A stretch of DNA of 64,000 nt from positions 1 to 64,000 of the forward strand of contig NW_026570502.1 of the NCBI RefSeq assembly GCF_019649055.1, in the 5' to 3' direction. The translations under genes and the position numbers were made by a program. Source of the stretch: Paramacrobiotus metropolitanus (taxonomy: Eukaryota > Tardigrada > Eutardigrada > Parachela > Macrobiotidae). This document shows, in pieces, positions 35,565-46,520 of the stretch. Position 1 is the first letter of the stretch, and each line of letters opens with the position of its first letter. The notes under the pieces are model-generated. The model saw only the letters and a list, made by a program, of their open reading frames with translations. It made no database searches and had not been told where the DNA came from.

Positions 35565-36538
35565 CCGTAGATTTCCGAAAATTAAATGAAAAACTGCAGG
35601 GCAGCAGTTATCCACTGCCCAGAATTGACGACATATTGAATGCGGTCGCAAAGGCCAAAGTATTTTCAAAAATCGACTTGAAGTCTGGATTTTGGCAGAT
35701 AAAGCTGAAAGAGGAAGACCGGAAAAAAGCTACAATGGTAGCTGAAGAATTTACATACCAATACAAAGTACTACCATTCGGTATGAAAGATGCGCCAAGC
35801 GCATTTCAACGAGCAATGGACTTGACTTTAGCCGAATTAAAACATAAGAAGGTACTCGTATTTATCGATGATATTATCTGTTTCTCAGATACGATTGAAG
35901 AGCACTTTCGTGATCTGGCAGAACTCCTTGCACGCTTGAAGGAGTGCGGCTGGACGATAAATCCAGACAAGTGTGAATTTTTCATGGAAAAAATATCATT
36001 TTTGGGTCATGTTGTCGATGGTAACGGTATCAGTACCGACCCGGAAAAACTGGAAGCAGTGAAATCGTTCGGTCCGTTGAAAGACCGTAAGGGAATACAG
36101 CGATTCCTCGGTATGGTCGGTTACTACCGACAGTTCATTCCCAAATTTCAGAACTTAGCTGAACCGCTTCAGCGTTTAGTCCCAAAGTCAGCAGAATTCA
36201 AGTGGGGACCGGAACAGGAACACGCAATGCAGCAGCTGAAAGATGCTTTGTGTTCTGCTCCGATATTGGCGCGCTTCGATGACCAGGCGCCGATACAGAT
36301 GGTGATTGATGCTTCGAAAATTGCTGTTGGCGCAGTACTCAAGCAGTTTGTTGATGGCCACTGGCGGCCGATTGCGTATTTGTCCAAACTGCTTACGCCG
36401 ACTCAGAGCAGAATATACTTCCCACTCGAGTTGGAAGCGTATGGACTCATTTGTGCGCTTAAAAAATGGCGTCACTTCTTGGCGTATAAAAAGTTTGAAG
36501 TATACACTGACCACGCCGCGTTAACGTTTTTTACGTAA
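35565..36538 (+). CDS. Reverse transcriptase and RNase H, partial
   Basis: This frame carries VFSKIDLKSGFWQI, YKVLPFGMKDAPSAFQRAMD, the catalytic FIDDI (VLVFIDDIICFS), FLGHVVDGNGI and FLGMVGYYRQFI. It continues into RNase H (MVIDASKIAVGAVLKQF, LELEAYGLICALKKWRHFL, VYTDHAAL). The Y/FxDD box is intact. A one-base insertion in the T-run at 36527-36533 ends the frame. Confidence 0.9.
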
Positions 36539-36782
36539 CATGCGCGATATGCATGGACGTATTGGTCGATGGGCATTGTATGCAGGACTACGATATGGTG
36601 CCAAAGTACATAAAGGGAGCAGCGAATGTTGAAGCCGATGCTTTGTCACGGCAGACCGGTAACATGAAAGAGCCGGAATCGAATGAGTCGGATGTCATTC
36701 CAGACTATCGTGAAGATGACCAGCCCGATGAACATACGGTGGCACAGATCGATGCAGTGCGTAAGAGAAAACTGTAAACAAG
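36539..36782 (+). pseudogene. RNase H end and linker, frame-disrupted
   Basis: QDYDMVPKYIKGAANVEADA (then LSR) is the conserved end of gypsy RNase H. It is in a different frame from the segments on both sides, with shifts near 36580 and 36765. Confidence 0.75.
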
Positions 36783-37531
36783 TACAGTACATTGACGCGT
36801 TCAGGGCTGAAGTTCGGTTATTCAACAAAACGGAGCGAAAGGAAGTGAAAAACAATACTGAAATACAGTTTGTACCTGAACAGCGTGCACAGTATTGGGT
36901 TGAAGAGCAGTCAAAAGACCGCGTAATTGCACATTGGAAATCACTACTTAGTGATCCTACGCAGGATATGAAGCCGTACCAGCGCCGGTACTTGAAAAAG
37001 TTTATTTTGAAACAAGGCGTTGTGTACTATCGGTACTCTGTAAACGGTAAAGATTTTTACTTATTTTATGTGCCGTACCAGTGGAGACAGAAGTTTCTGT
37101 TTGAAAATCATGATACGCAGTATGCCGCGCATCAAGGCATTGAAGCTACGTACAAGAAAATGCACGCGTACTATTATTGGCCGCATATGAAAGAGAGTGT
37201 CACTAATTATGTGATGTCCTGTGCACAGTGCCAGGCACGTAATCCTGTGAACCAGAAAACGGCTGGATTTTTGCAGCACAATCCTATTGTAAACCCGCGC
37301 AGCTGCTGGTCTATTGATGTGGCTAGCAGTTTACCGTTAACAAAAAACGGTAAAAAACACATCATGATTGGTGTGGATTATGGATCAAAGTGGGTTGTCG
37401 CACAAGCGGTAGAAGCGAATGACAGTGCTACGCTAGCACAGTTCGTATTCGAAAAATCATTATGCCGTTTGGTGTGCCGAAGAATCTCACGTCGGACAGG
37501 GGTCCAACTTCATGTCCGACATGTTCGGTGA
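36783..37531 (+). CDS. Integrase, N-terminal and first part of core
   Basis: The H-H-C-C zinc domain is visible (ENHDTQYAAHQGIEATYKKM .. SCAQCQ), followed by the core start SCWSIDVASSLPLTKNGKKH with the first catalytic Asp. The frame is lost near 37455. The strand-transfer segment containing the second Asp (NLTSDRG, about 37480) lies in another short frame. Confidence 0.8.
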
Positions 37532-38369
37532 ATTGTCTGCCGTTATGGGAATTGCACATGTGCCGGTTGTTGCATACCACAATATGGGAAACGGGTTAGC
37601 AGAGAAGCGCGTAGGCGAATTCAAAAAAGCAATATCAAAGTACATAAACGATGAACAAACAGATTGGGATGTGTATCTCCCTGCTATCTGTTTTGCCTTT
37701 AACACGAAGCCGGTAAAACGCATTGGTGGTTTTACACCAGCGAAGTTAATGTATGGTGAAGACTTGCGTTTACCGCAAGACAACTTCATTCCGAAGTACG
37801 ACGGTGACGAAGACTTCCCGATCCCTGCACATTTGTTTGTTCAGCATTTGCAGCTGACATTGTCAGACGCACTTGACCAGGTACGAGCGGAAGAAACTCA
37901 GCAGCGCTTAAAAGATAAGATCCGGTATGATGCTAACGCACGGGAAGTCGAGTATTCGATTGGCGATCAAGTAATGGTGCGTTCCATGGCGCGTACGAAA
38001 GGAAAACACAAGGCGTTTGAAGGTTTATGGCGAACTGGATACGAAGTTAAAGCGAAATTGTCCAGTATACACTACAGAGTGCAGTGTAATAAAAGAGGAG
38101 CAGTGAAACTGGACGTTGTACACGTATCGCAAATGCGACCGTATAACATGCGAAAACCTGATGAGCCAGAGCCGATTGATATTGAAGATATGAGTGCAAG
38201 TCACAAACCGCTTAAGCCTGTGGAAAAAGAACTGGAAGACGAGATCGAGGAGTTTCCCGTCAGGCCAGAATTACCTGAACCGGAAGTCCAAGACGTTCCC
38301 GCCGTTCCAGTTAGAACTCGTTATGGCAGAAATGTGAAACAGCCGGACAGGCTGATTAACAAACAGTAA
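37512..38369 (+). CDS. Integrase C-terminal part
   Basis: Carries the end of the catalytic core with the Glu helix (GNGLAEKRVGEFKKAISKYI), FNTKPVKRIGGFTPAKLMYG, and the GPY/F-like tail (YSIGDQVMVRS, FEGLWRTGYEVKAKLSS), then an acidic tail. No chromodomain seen. Confidence 0.85.
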   Translation: MSDMFGELSAVMGIAHVPVVAYHNMGNGLAEKRVGEFKKAISKYINDEQTDWDVYLPAICFAFNTKPVKRIGGFTPAKLMYGEDLRLPQDNFIPKYDGDEDFPIPAHLFVQHLQLTLSDALDQVRAEETQQRLKDKIRYDANAREVEYSIGDQVMVRSMARTKGKHKAFEGLWRTGYEVKAKLSSIHYRVQCNKRGAVKLDVVHVSQMRPYNMRKPDEPEPIDIEDMSASHKPLKPVEKELEDEIEEFPVRPELPEPEVQDVPAVPVRTRYGRNVKQPDRLINKQ

Positions 38370-38492
38370 TCCCCGAAATCCCCGGGAACTGTCGCAACCG
38401 CCGCGAGACGGCAGGTTGATGCAGTATCTGTATGCTGTATGCTGCAGCCTTGTGGTTGAAAACAGCGCATTACAATTTGCAGCTGTACACAT

Positions 38493-38792
38493 TTGAATTT
38501 ATTTTGGGGCGGGCGAGATCTTGCAGCAGATCCCCAGAATGGACAGAGTGGTAGTGTTGGTAATGTTGTGCGTGATGGCGATGTGGATATGACTGCTGGT
38601 GGAGGAAATGGTTCAGTACCTGCACAGAATTCGTCTACTATTCCCTCTGGCCAGCAAGGTGGCTCAGCAGTTACGAGCGATGCGGACAAGGAGCGTGAGC
38701 GACAACAGCAGATTCGTCAGCAGATGGCTTTGGATGCCAGTAAGAAGGCTCCGCCGTCAACAGGTACTGAGCAGACTCGTTTCTCATTCTGA
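38493..38792 (+). CDS. Small ORF between integrase and 3' LTR
   Basis: A 99-aa ORF rich in Gly/Ser/Asn/Gln with a basic-acidic end (DADKERERQQQIRQQMALDA). No membrane helix or signal, so not an envelope. Function unknown. Confidence 0.35.
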   Translation: MNLFWGGRDLAADPQNGQSGSVGNVVRDGDVDMTAGGGNGSVPAQNSSTIPSGQQGGSAVTSDADKERERQQQIRQQMALDASKKAPPSTGTEQTRFSF

Positions 38793-39178
38793 TCGCGCTG
38801 ATGATTCCTGCTGATTTATTGCGAATCTGATTACTAATTCCCTGTTGATCTCCGCTATGGGATTTTGCTCATTTCTCCCTTGTGATTTTTCTACAACTTG
38901 CTGACAGAATTCCTCAGTGCGAAAGTGGCGTTTTATTTTTATTTTTGTGTTTATCGCGGATGTTTTTGCCTAAATTTTCATCGGCGATTTTACGTTAATT
39001 TTATTTGGATTTTGCCACTGAAATTCCGATTTATTTTTCCGACGATTTTCCTGTTTGTGTTTTCTCCGACTGCCGTGTTTCCTACCAACTCACTTTTTCC
39101 TGCCAACTCTCACCTTCCACCCCGTCAGGATCCTCTCCTCATTCACCATCTCACTCAGTCACCAGTGGAGGAGGATCA

Positions 39179-39706
39179 TGTCATTCTGGGACGGAGGATG
39201 GATTTTGCCCGCCTTGCCCAGTCGAGAGCGTGAGAACTCATTTTTATTTAGTTTTTATTCCTGTTTTTTCTGTTCTTTTCGTTTCTTTTTTGTGTTGGGT
39301 TCCCCAAGAGCCGTTTGCGGGGGTGACGGAATATGGTGTACGGTAGCGGCTAAGTACAGTACGTTTTCCATCAGTACTCGTACATGTTTGTACTTTCTAG
39401 CATTTTCCTTTTGTCTTCGGATATACTTTTGGTTGTTTCTACACGGACGCGCTTCGCGCCTATATAAGTCCGAGAGTTGCAGTCTTTTGGCATCAGTTGG
39501 TCCTCATTCGGAGTTTGGCAGTGTCGGAGTTTTTCTATTAAAATCTATCGTCGGAATGCAGTCAGATTCTCGCTTCGCGTAGGTCGTAGCGTATGCATAT
39601 TATTTAGTTATGTCACATTGAGATTATCAGCTCATTCTCTGTCGTTGAGTCAGGTCGGTAGGATTGATATTACGGTATTATCCCTATCGTACTCGTCTCT
39701 CCGTCA
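39179..39706 (+). repeat. 3' LTR with TATA box and poly(A) signal
   Basis: Starts TGTCATTCTGG just after a purine-rich GTGGAGGAGG tract (39165-39174) and ends CCGTCA. It contains CCTATATAAG (39460-39469), a core promoter, and ATTAAA (39538). Length about 528 bp. The left edge is inferred from TG plus the tract. Confidence 0.65.
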
Positions 39707-40574
39707 CCTCGACGGTTGCTGGTGCAGGAATTTACAGTCGAAGGAGTATCGCGATCACTGCCTTTGTCCGATTTCCGTGGAGCAACATCTGTTTCAGAGT
39801 TACTCTCGGCTGCGATAGCTTGAAAATTTCGGTAATCATCCGTCTTTTTGTACTCGTCCATTTCTGCGGCATGTTGTAGCTTCGCCTTTTCGGCTTGCTT
39901 CTCTTATATCTGCAAAATTAAAACCCCCATTTGGCAGTGTATAAGCAGAAATTCAAGTTCAGCAGTATTATATTTTCTATAAATTACAAGCACGGTACAA
40001 TTTCCATCAAATCTTCGGATTCGCAAAGTTTTTTAAAACTCTGGTTCTTTAACAAAATCTTCGTAAGAGATATGAGCGCAGAAATGAAAAACCAAAAAAA
40101 CACTTTTACGCAGCCTGAAGCTTCACTTTCTCGAAATACCCGTACCGGTAGGTGATTTCGGGAAAATGCATCTTTCCGAGGCGTACTTTTAACGCACGTT
40201 GCTAACAAATGCACGTGTACTCTGTATGTATCTTTGTGTCTTCGCTCGACAATGTCCGCCACTCCTGACCAACACGTTTAGTTGTTTCCGCTTCCGATAG
40301 CACATCTTTCGAATTCCGGCGTATTTCTTCTTGCTTGTCCAGTACAGGAACAACTTAATAGGCTGAGAGAGGCTTGACTGGAGCATCAGGATCTTTCTTG
40401 GCGCGCTTGCATTGCGGATGTCCACGTGAACGATACGAAAATCCTCGGAATTCGGCAGTATTCGCTGCTTACTTGCCACCGCTCGTCAAATACTGGACTG
40501 CGAGCCTCCGTGCCGTGACTTTCGTTTCCTTCCGATCCACTGGTATCCGCAGAAAAAGCACTTACTTTAGACAT
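39707..40574 (-). pseudogene. HMG20-like gene, 5' part (HMG box), broken
   Basis: The minus-strand ATG at 40574 starts MSKVSAFSADTSGSEGNESH. The HMG-box exon (about 40443-40221) encodes KRAKKDPDAPVKPLSAY, then in a second frame LFLYWTSKKKYAGIRK, then in a third frame VGQEWRTLSSED. A one-base insertion and a one-base deletion break the box. The next exon (about 39907-39707) carries KAKLQHAAEMDEYKKTDDYR, the end of the HMG box, and a Ser/Asp-rich linker. It resembles HMG20A/HMG20B (BRAF35), a subunit of LSD1-CoREST-type complexes. It ends exactly at the retrotransposon LTR. Confidence 0.65.
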
Positions 40575-43500
40575 CCTGGAATTAACGCAAACATACCGTA
40601 TACACAATAATTATATTGGCTACGCGACAGGTCGTCGCGGGACATTTAGTTTTACGGACATTTAGTCTAAGGACAACTCGTTTTTGTGGCAAATAATCAT
40701 ATGACTGTTGCCATACACTGCACCAGTCGATAATTTTTCGACTCCTCAAAAGTCTCGTGACCAAATGCCACACAACAAAACGTCTGCAGAACGAGTTGTC
40801 CCAAAAAAATTAGCCGCTGCGACGAAAAACATGTGGCGAAATGTCCCACGACGAAATGTCCCGCGACCACTTGGGCTGTCACGATTATATTATGGTGATG
40901 TAAGCACAGTAAGTCACGACATAGAGTAGGCACCATAGCCAATCTTTACTTATTTATTTAATTATTTACTTACTTACTTCCTTACTTCTACAGGCACATT
41001 ACGTACTTATAAATGTAAGCATTGATGCCAATTCCAAAGTATTGACATAATTGGTATTATGTTGTACGAGTTTACGATGCGCATGTACGTGTGTTCCCTG
41101 TTGTACTAGCGATGACGTATGATCCGTGTTCTTATCGGTAGCTTCCGATCAGAAGCTGCGCTTCGTCGTCGGCTAGCATTCGGCAGTTACGGTGTGACTG
41201 AGTTGGACTGAACATTAATAAGATTAAAACGAGTAACATCATTGTGATCCTGTTGGTGTTTGTGCTGTGAGTGACCTTCGTTTAGGGAAAGCAGTAGTGT
41301 GTACCTAGGCGGAAGTTACAGTGTGGTATTCCTGTAGTGTGGTAGTGAGTTGGTGAGAGTGTGTTTGTGGCACCTGTTGTCTACGGAAGTGAGCAACAGA
41401 ACCAACACCCATCTCCAGAGTTCCTTCTCTGCTGACTGCGGTCAGGTTGGTAGTAATACACGCGGTGCGTGTATTATGTCAGTATTTGTATTATGTCAAA
41501 ATTTCCCAACTAGAAAATTTCCCACCGAACAATTATGAGCAACACGACTATAGCTACCGTACTGCAGTGTTAATCATTAATTTGTTTCATGTAGATCAAT
41601 TAATTAATGTTAATTTTTAATTTCATTCACTAGTACTGGAAGCCGGCGACCTCCCTTCAGCGTTGTTTGGACTTGGACATACCCGGAACAACCACTACTT
41701 CGAAGTACTAACTGATATAAAGTAACTATGGCATTTCTCTGTACAGCACAGACACAATAACTATACTTTATGCAAGACAATACACAGAATACTAATCTAC
41801 GGATTTGATACTGTAGTCCTTTGTTGTAATGTCCATCCAGACTAATCCAGTTACCACGGAGAAATACTCACAGCTTGTTGGGAACTGTTCCTTCTCGTGT
41901 TAATTGGAAGGGTTTTTATGCCGATCATGTTTTAGTAAATGATGATGGGGCAGACATTTGTAAACTGACTGAATAAAATTACTTTATTAATGGACATTAC
42001 GAGTGAAGGATTACAGAAGTGTCTTTAGTGTCTTAAAGCAAATCTCTTAATAAAAAGTGCATGGTTGCAGTGTCAAACCTTACGAGACTTGGTACAAGTA
42101 CTAGCAGAAAATAGGCTCGCGTTTTTTTGTGTGTGGGAAACTTTTTGTCGGCAATTTTACTGAACCGCCCGAAAAATTTGCACGAAGATGTTGTGACCTA
42201 GAGATAAAATTATTTGTAGCACCATGTTGAACCTACAGACAGTGATACATGTACAGAGCGCTGAGTATTTTCAGTATTCAACAAGCAAGGGCTAGGATCA
42301 CGTTCCACTGATAGCCACTGGTTAAACAACTCTACTGGAAACATGTACCGCCTATCGATATCTCACTAAAGTACTCAATTCATGTCGTCGGTAATACAGT
42401 TTCGGAGATGTTCTAAACTTTCTGGATGTGAAATCAGTAGACGCGGCAACGTTGAACCGAACGGCAAATGAGAAATTATCGGAGAGCAAAGGCGCATGGT
42501 CCGCGCACGTAAATGGGCCCTGATTTTGCTGATGTTACCCGGCTGGGATTTTTGTGACAACTTGCGACTGCCAGATCCCAGATTTCGCGCTATATTTTCA
42601 ACTAGTTGTCCCTGGCAGAATGCCGCGGTGCCCCAGAACAGGTGTATACTGTAACGACAAATTTCAATATGTCGCTCTAGAATGGATTACACACCCGTAC
42701 CACAATAGACAGGTTTGTCCGTAGACCGTAATTACTAATTACCCACATCTTAAGTAAATCAAAGTCTTAAGTAACGCGCTAATTCGGGAACATCGCCATC
42801 CATTTAATCCACATCCGACCAAGTGCAAGGGTATGAGAAGAACATTAAGTTAAAGTCAACCGCTACTGTACATGCATTTCCATCTAGCGGTCTCCTGCAG
42901 CAAAGCACTCCCGCTTAACGCTTTATTGATTGCAAAACGAGTTGGTGCTCATATGAAATTTTCCTTCCGCTTGACTGCGGCTGCAGCCTGACCTAGATAT
43001 TTACGTCAATGAAAGCTGTAAAATTAAGGTGCAGTTTAATACGGCATATAGCGCGTAATACGTAATAGAGGATAGCGCTTGTACTGTATAGTTTGTATAA
43101 TTGTACGATCGTTATAATAAAGTATCGTATCTACGTGTAAGCCTAGCAAGCTCGTGTAGCGCTCCTTTCCCGTAACTGTATCTCGTACATGCTGATGTTC
43201 CCGGTGGATGTCCTATCCGGGTATCGATTTTCTTTTCATAGCAGCGTCAAGACCAACTTACTCACAACTGAATAAAGCTGTACGGCGTTCGTCTTATCGA
43301 TGCTATGAAGTTTATAAACATGCGTACAGGCGTTGGGATACACTTGGAACTTGTAAATAATTATTAGTATTATTTTTTTGCCATTTATCTATAACGTCAC
43401 ATCGGCAAAAGGTTAAGTTTCGAGCCGTAGTCATAATTGTTGAGAGTCATCGCCACCTCGCCAGTCTCGATGGCTTTATATTAAGTTGACTATTTCGCCG

Positions 43501-44473
43501 ACAGCAAGAAAATCCTCACGGTAACAGACTGCAATGATAAATGTTTGAGATGATATCCAGAAAGAAATGCGTCGACCATTTTAACTCTCGGACGAAACTG
43601 CCATAACACCGCAACTACCTGTGCAAATAATGTTATGGAATCGAACTGCCAGTGTTTGTTACGCACGCTTCTGATGGAGTCATGGAAAAGGGTGATCAAA
43701 ATCAACGGCTCAACCGCTGCTGTTCTTGCATTGGCCCTTTTCCGAATCTACCTGATATCAGTGGCAATCGTTTCTAGCAAGCACACGGATTTTGTTCCGA
43801 ATCAGGTAGCTGATTTGCGGAAGCCGTAGGTACTCATGCATCAACCTAATACGTACAATGTTATTGATTCCATAGCCAAAAATGGGATACCTGTTCAGAT
43901 TTCAGTTAAATTTAATCAATGTAGAAATTTGGTTCAGTTTAGGAAGAAAGTTTAATTTGATAATTTGTACCTGATGCTGCTGGTACCACTGTGCCTCGGG
44001 CCAAATTAAATACATTCTCGATGCGTGCTCGTGTGTACACGGGCGTTGGCTAAGTACACGAGTGAGCTTCTTGTGTCCACAAGTGTGTGTTGGCTGCGAG
44101 CACGGAATTTCTGCATAAGGGTAGCCTGCACGCACGGCTAACTTACTTTATTTATTTCAAATTTCCTGTTTCGCAGATTTTTGAGTTATAAAGCCCATCG
44201 AATTTTTTAATTTTTTTAGGTGCAAGTACTAATACCGCTCTATTAATGCTCTAAATGCCATGCATATTGAATGAATCCTGCCACAGGTAGGATTGAGAAA
44301 AGTCTGACCCAGAAACGTATTCCTGAAATCGGAGTTTTGATGGGTCATCTACAAACTGATTGAGGCCCGAGGACTATCAATGGTAGACATATGCTACGAA
44401 AGTGGCTGTAAAATCTCTGTTGAGCCAAGTTTCAAAAAAGGCTATGTGTTAATTATAAAATGGAAAGTAAAAT
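40575..44473. other. No gene recognised
   Basis: AT-rich intergenic DNA. ACTTATTT/ACTTACTT simple repeats occur at 40945-40990. GC-richer sequence at 41130-41470 upstream of nothing recognisable could be 5' untranslated exon material. Short ORFs only. Confidence 0.5.
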
Positions 44474-44728
44474 TCAAAAGTATTCAAGAAATAATATTCG
44501 AATCATGCAGTGTAGAAGCAGAAATCCCCTAGAAATCTGTGCTCGCAAATAAAACCCGTGGCGATTTTCCAGTGCACGCGGCGAACGCCTTTTCTGGAAC
44601 TCCGTGCGCGCTGCCAAAGCCCGTGTTTTCCCGTGCATGCATCGACCTATTAGATATGCTGGCATACTGGTTATTTTGGTGTTTTCTCGCAGCCAGAGAA
44701 GGATCACCGCTTCGTACAAATTGTAATC

Positions 44729-45223
44729 TTGTTTACTATGCTACTTCCTCCGACTTGTTATTTGGTATGGCATGTCCAAGACGAAATACGCTCTCTGCGT
44801 TTGTGGACAAGCATGAGGAACTGCCGCCGTGAGGGGCATTCGTCCATCAACAAAAGCGCTTTCACCGCATCATCTCTGGCTTGGCATAGAGCGTGCTTCG
44901 ACATCAATAGTAACATGCAACAAGGCATACTGATTCCCCTTTTTCATGTAATCTACGTGGCTCTCTTCACCGTATTGGATAGTATTTACCACATAGTTTT
45001 TGCAACACCTGGTGTCCTTTTTATCAGTGTTCTGATTTCGGAATCGGCTGCTTACGCTATAACGTGGTTTTGCCAAATACAAACCATATACCTTGAGCGA
45101 GCCATTCTTCAGTCGTGGTATTGCCACACTGTGCTGAGCGGCCATGCGTACATGCTACCACCCGCAAAAGACTTGCTACACCTGCTTGTCTCGTCACATG
45201 CAGCTCTACCGCACAGCGTATGA
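44729..45223 (+). CDS. Possible chemoreceptor (gustatory-receptor-like) exon
   Basis: A 164-aa open stretch. After SSLAWHRACFDINSNMQQGI come two or three hydrophobic helices (LIPLFHVIYVALFTVLDSIY, HIVFATPGVLFISVLI, SAAYAITWFC). The pattern H/W..C..IN......lL...f is reminiscent of the last helices of gustatory-type receptors, but the family signature in TM7 is not clear. No defined start; an acceptor may lie upstream. Weak call. Confidence 0.3.
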   Translation: MFTMLLPPTCYLVWHVQDEIRSLRLWTSMRNCRREGHSSINKSAFTASSLAWHRACFDINSNMQQGILIPLFHVIYVALFTVLDSIYHIVFATPGVLFISVLISESAAYAITWFCQIQTIYLERAILQSWYCHTVLSGHAYMLPPAKDLLHLLVSSHAALPHSV

Positions 45224-45799
45224 CTACGGCATCCGATGATTGTTTCTTTACTCTTGGTCTTTGATACTTGACATTAACTAACTTGTCCTGTTGCTTTGTG
45301 GGGCGTGATGATTTTTAGATTTTTATTTTACGAGAAACAAGGTCTTTGATGATGCACGGTTTTTAATGAAATATGTTTTACAAGTACAAGATTGAATACA
45401 TGATTTTGGAATTCATCAAACTTCTCGAAACGTGCCATAGATCTGATACGGATCAGAGCTCAGGTTCTTTTTACGGTTAGTACATTTTAGTCTCCAGAAC
45501 ATCCAGTAATCATGAGAATTCAACTGCAGAAACACGCTTAAGAACCAAGCAGCTATCTGGTCTTTTTAGTAGATTATTATAATATACTGTAATCGCTATG
45601 GTTTATTATCTCTACCGCGAGGCGCTTGCCCCCTCTTGGCTTTAGACAGTGCATAACGTTCACAATCAGACAGAAGGTAAGGTTGAAAGAAAGGTTACTA
45701 ACCAAAATGATCTCATTGGCCCGAAACGTAGAGAAAATAACTATCAACAAGAAAATAAACTGCACTGCTCAATAAGAATATGAATAAGGAAAACAATAA
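45224..45799. other. No gene recognised
   Basis: AT-rich, short ORFs only. Confidence 0.4.
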
Positions 45800-46520
45800 C
45801 AACCCCTGTTCACGCCGGTTTTACATAGCCACCTTGTCTCGCACCCCAATAATTATAGGCACCCTTTTTCTACTATTACGTAACTAAACAAACACACTCT
45901 GATGTCGATTTTATGGGCACCCATTTTAATTTTTATAAAACAATTATTTATAATTTTTCTAATGCTAAAAAATTTTGCTTCACTAAAAGATTTCCACGCC
46001 GACAAGTTCCTCCCAGCCTGTGCAACGCGTAACGGTATAAAACGGATCCATATTTTCGGTCCTTTCCGTTTCAGATGACTTTTCATGAACTATAGAGTAG
46101 TTGTCGTCTGTTTGTATACTTTGTACAGCAGCAGTAGACAGGCAGTAGTTTCCGACATGTACTTTGTACATGTTCGGTGCCTCCTAGAAAAAGCTACTGA
46201 ACGGCTGTGAATGAAGGTATGTTGCATCTCTAAAGAAATTAGAAAGATTTTCGTGATTTTTCCAGCATTTGTAATATCACGTCGTAATATCAACAAACAC
46301 ATTTGTCTCTTCAGCTCGAATATCGTTCAGCACGTGTTTAACCGTTTGTCCTAATAATTAGCGCAAAAATGGGTGCTTACAAAAATCGAGGTGTCTAAAA
46401 CCAGATCAGTTCAATTGGGAAAGGATGTCTATACTGGGTAATAAACGGGTGTAGAAACCGGTGCCTAGAATAAGCGGTGTCAGGAGTGGCTACAGTGTCA
46501 TCCTGTAAATACACTAGGCA
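45800..46520. mobile_element. Degenerate relative of the MULE (older copy)
   Basis: AATTATAGGCACCC at 45850-45863 and TTTATGGGCACCCATTTT at about 45909 face inverted counterparts at about 46352 (AAAAATGGGTGCTTACAAAA) and 46460-46490 (ACCGGTGCCTAGAATAAGCGG). These are diverged forms of the TIR motif of the 53-kb element. No target duplication or transposase is visible. Confidence 0.4.

Larger units (their letters stand above)
29653..39706 (+). mobile_element. Ty3/gypsy LTR retrotransposon, decayed
   Basis: About 10 kb inserted in an HMG20-like exon, opposite in orientation. In order: a 42-bp 5' LTR remnant, tRNA primer-binding site, long leader, gag with zinc knuckle, aspartic protease, RT, RNase H, integrase, a small 3' ORF, a purine-rich tract and a full-length 3' LTR. 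The order RT-RNaseH-integrase is that of Ty3/gypsy. At least eight frame changes split the coding part. No clear target duplication was found. Confidence 0.9.

Noticed and set aside
38898-39818. Overlapping plus-strand ORFs between integrase and the LTR end
   Set aside because: They overlap each other in three frames within T-rich LTR sequence containing a TATA box and poly(A) signal. No domain is recognisable.
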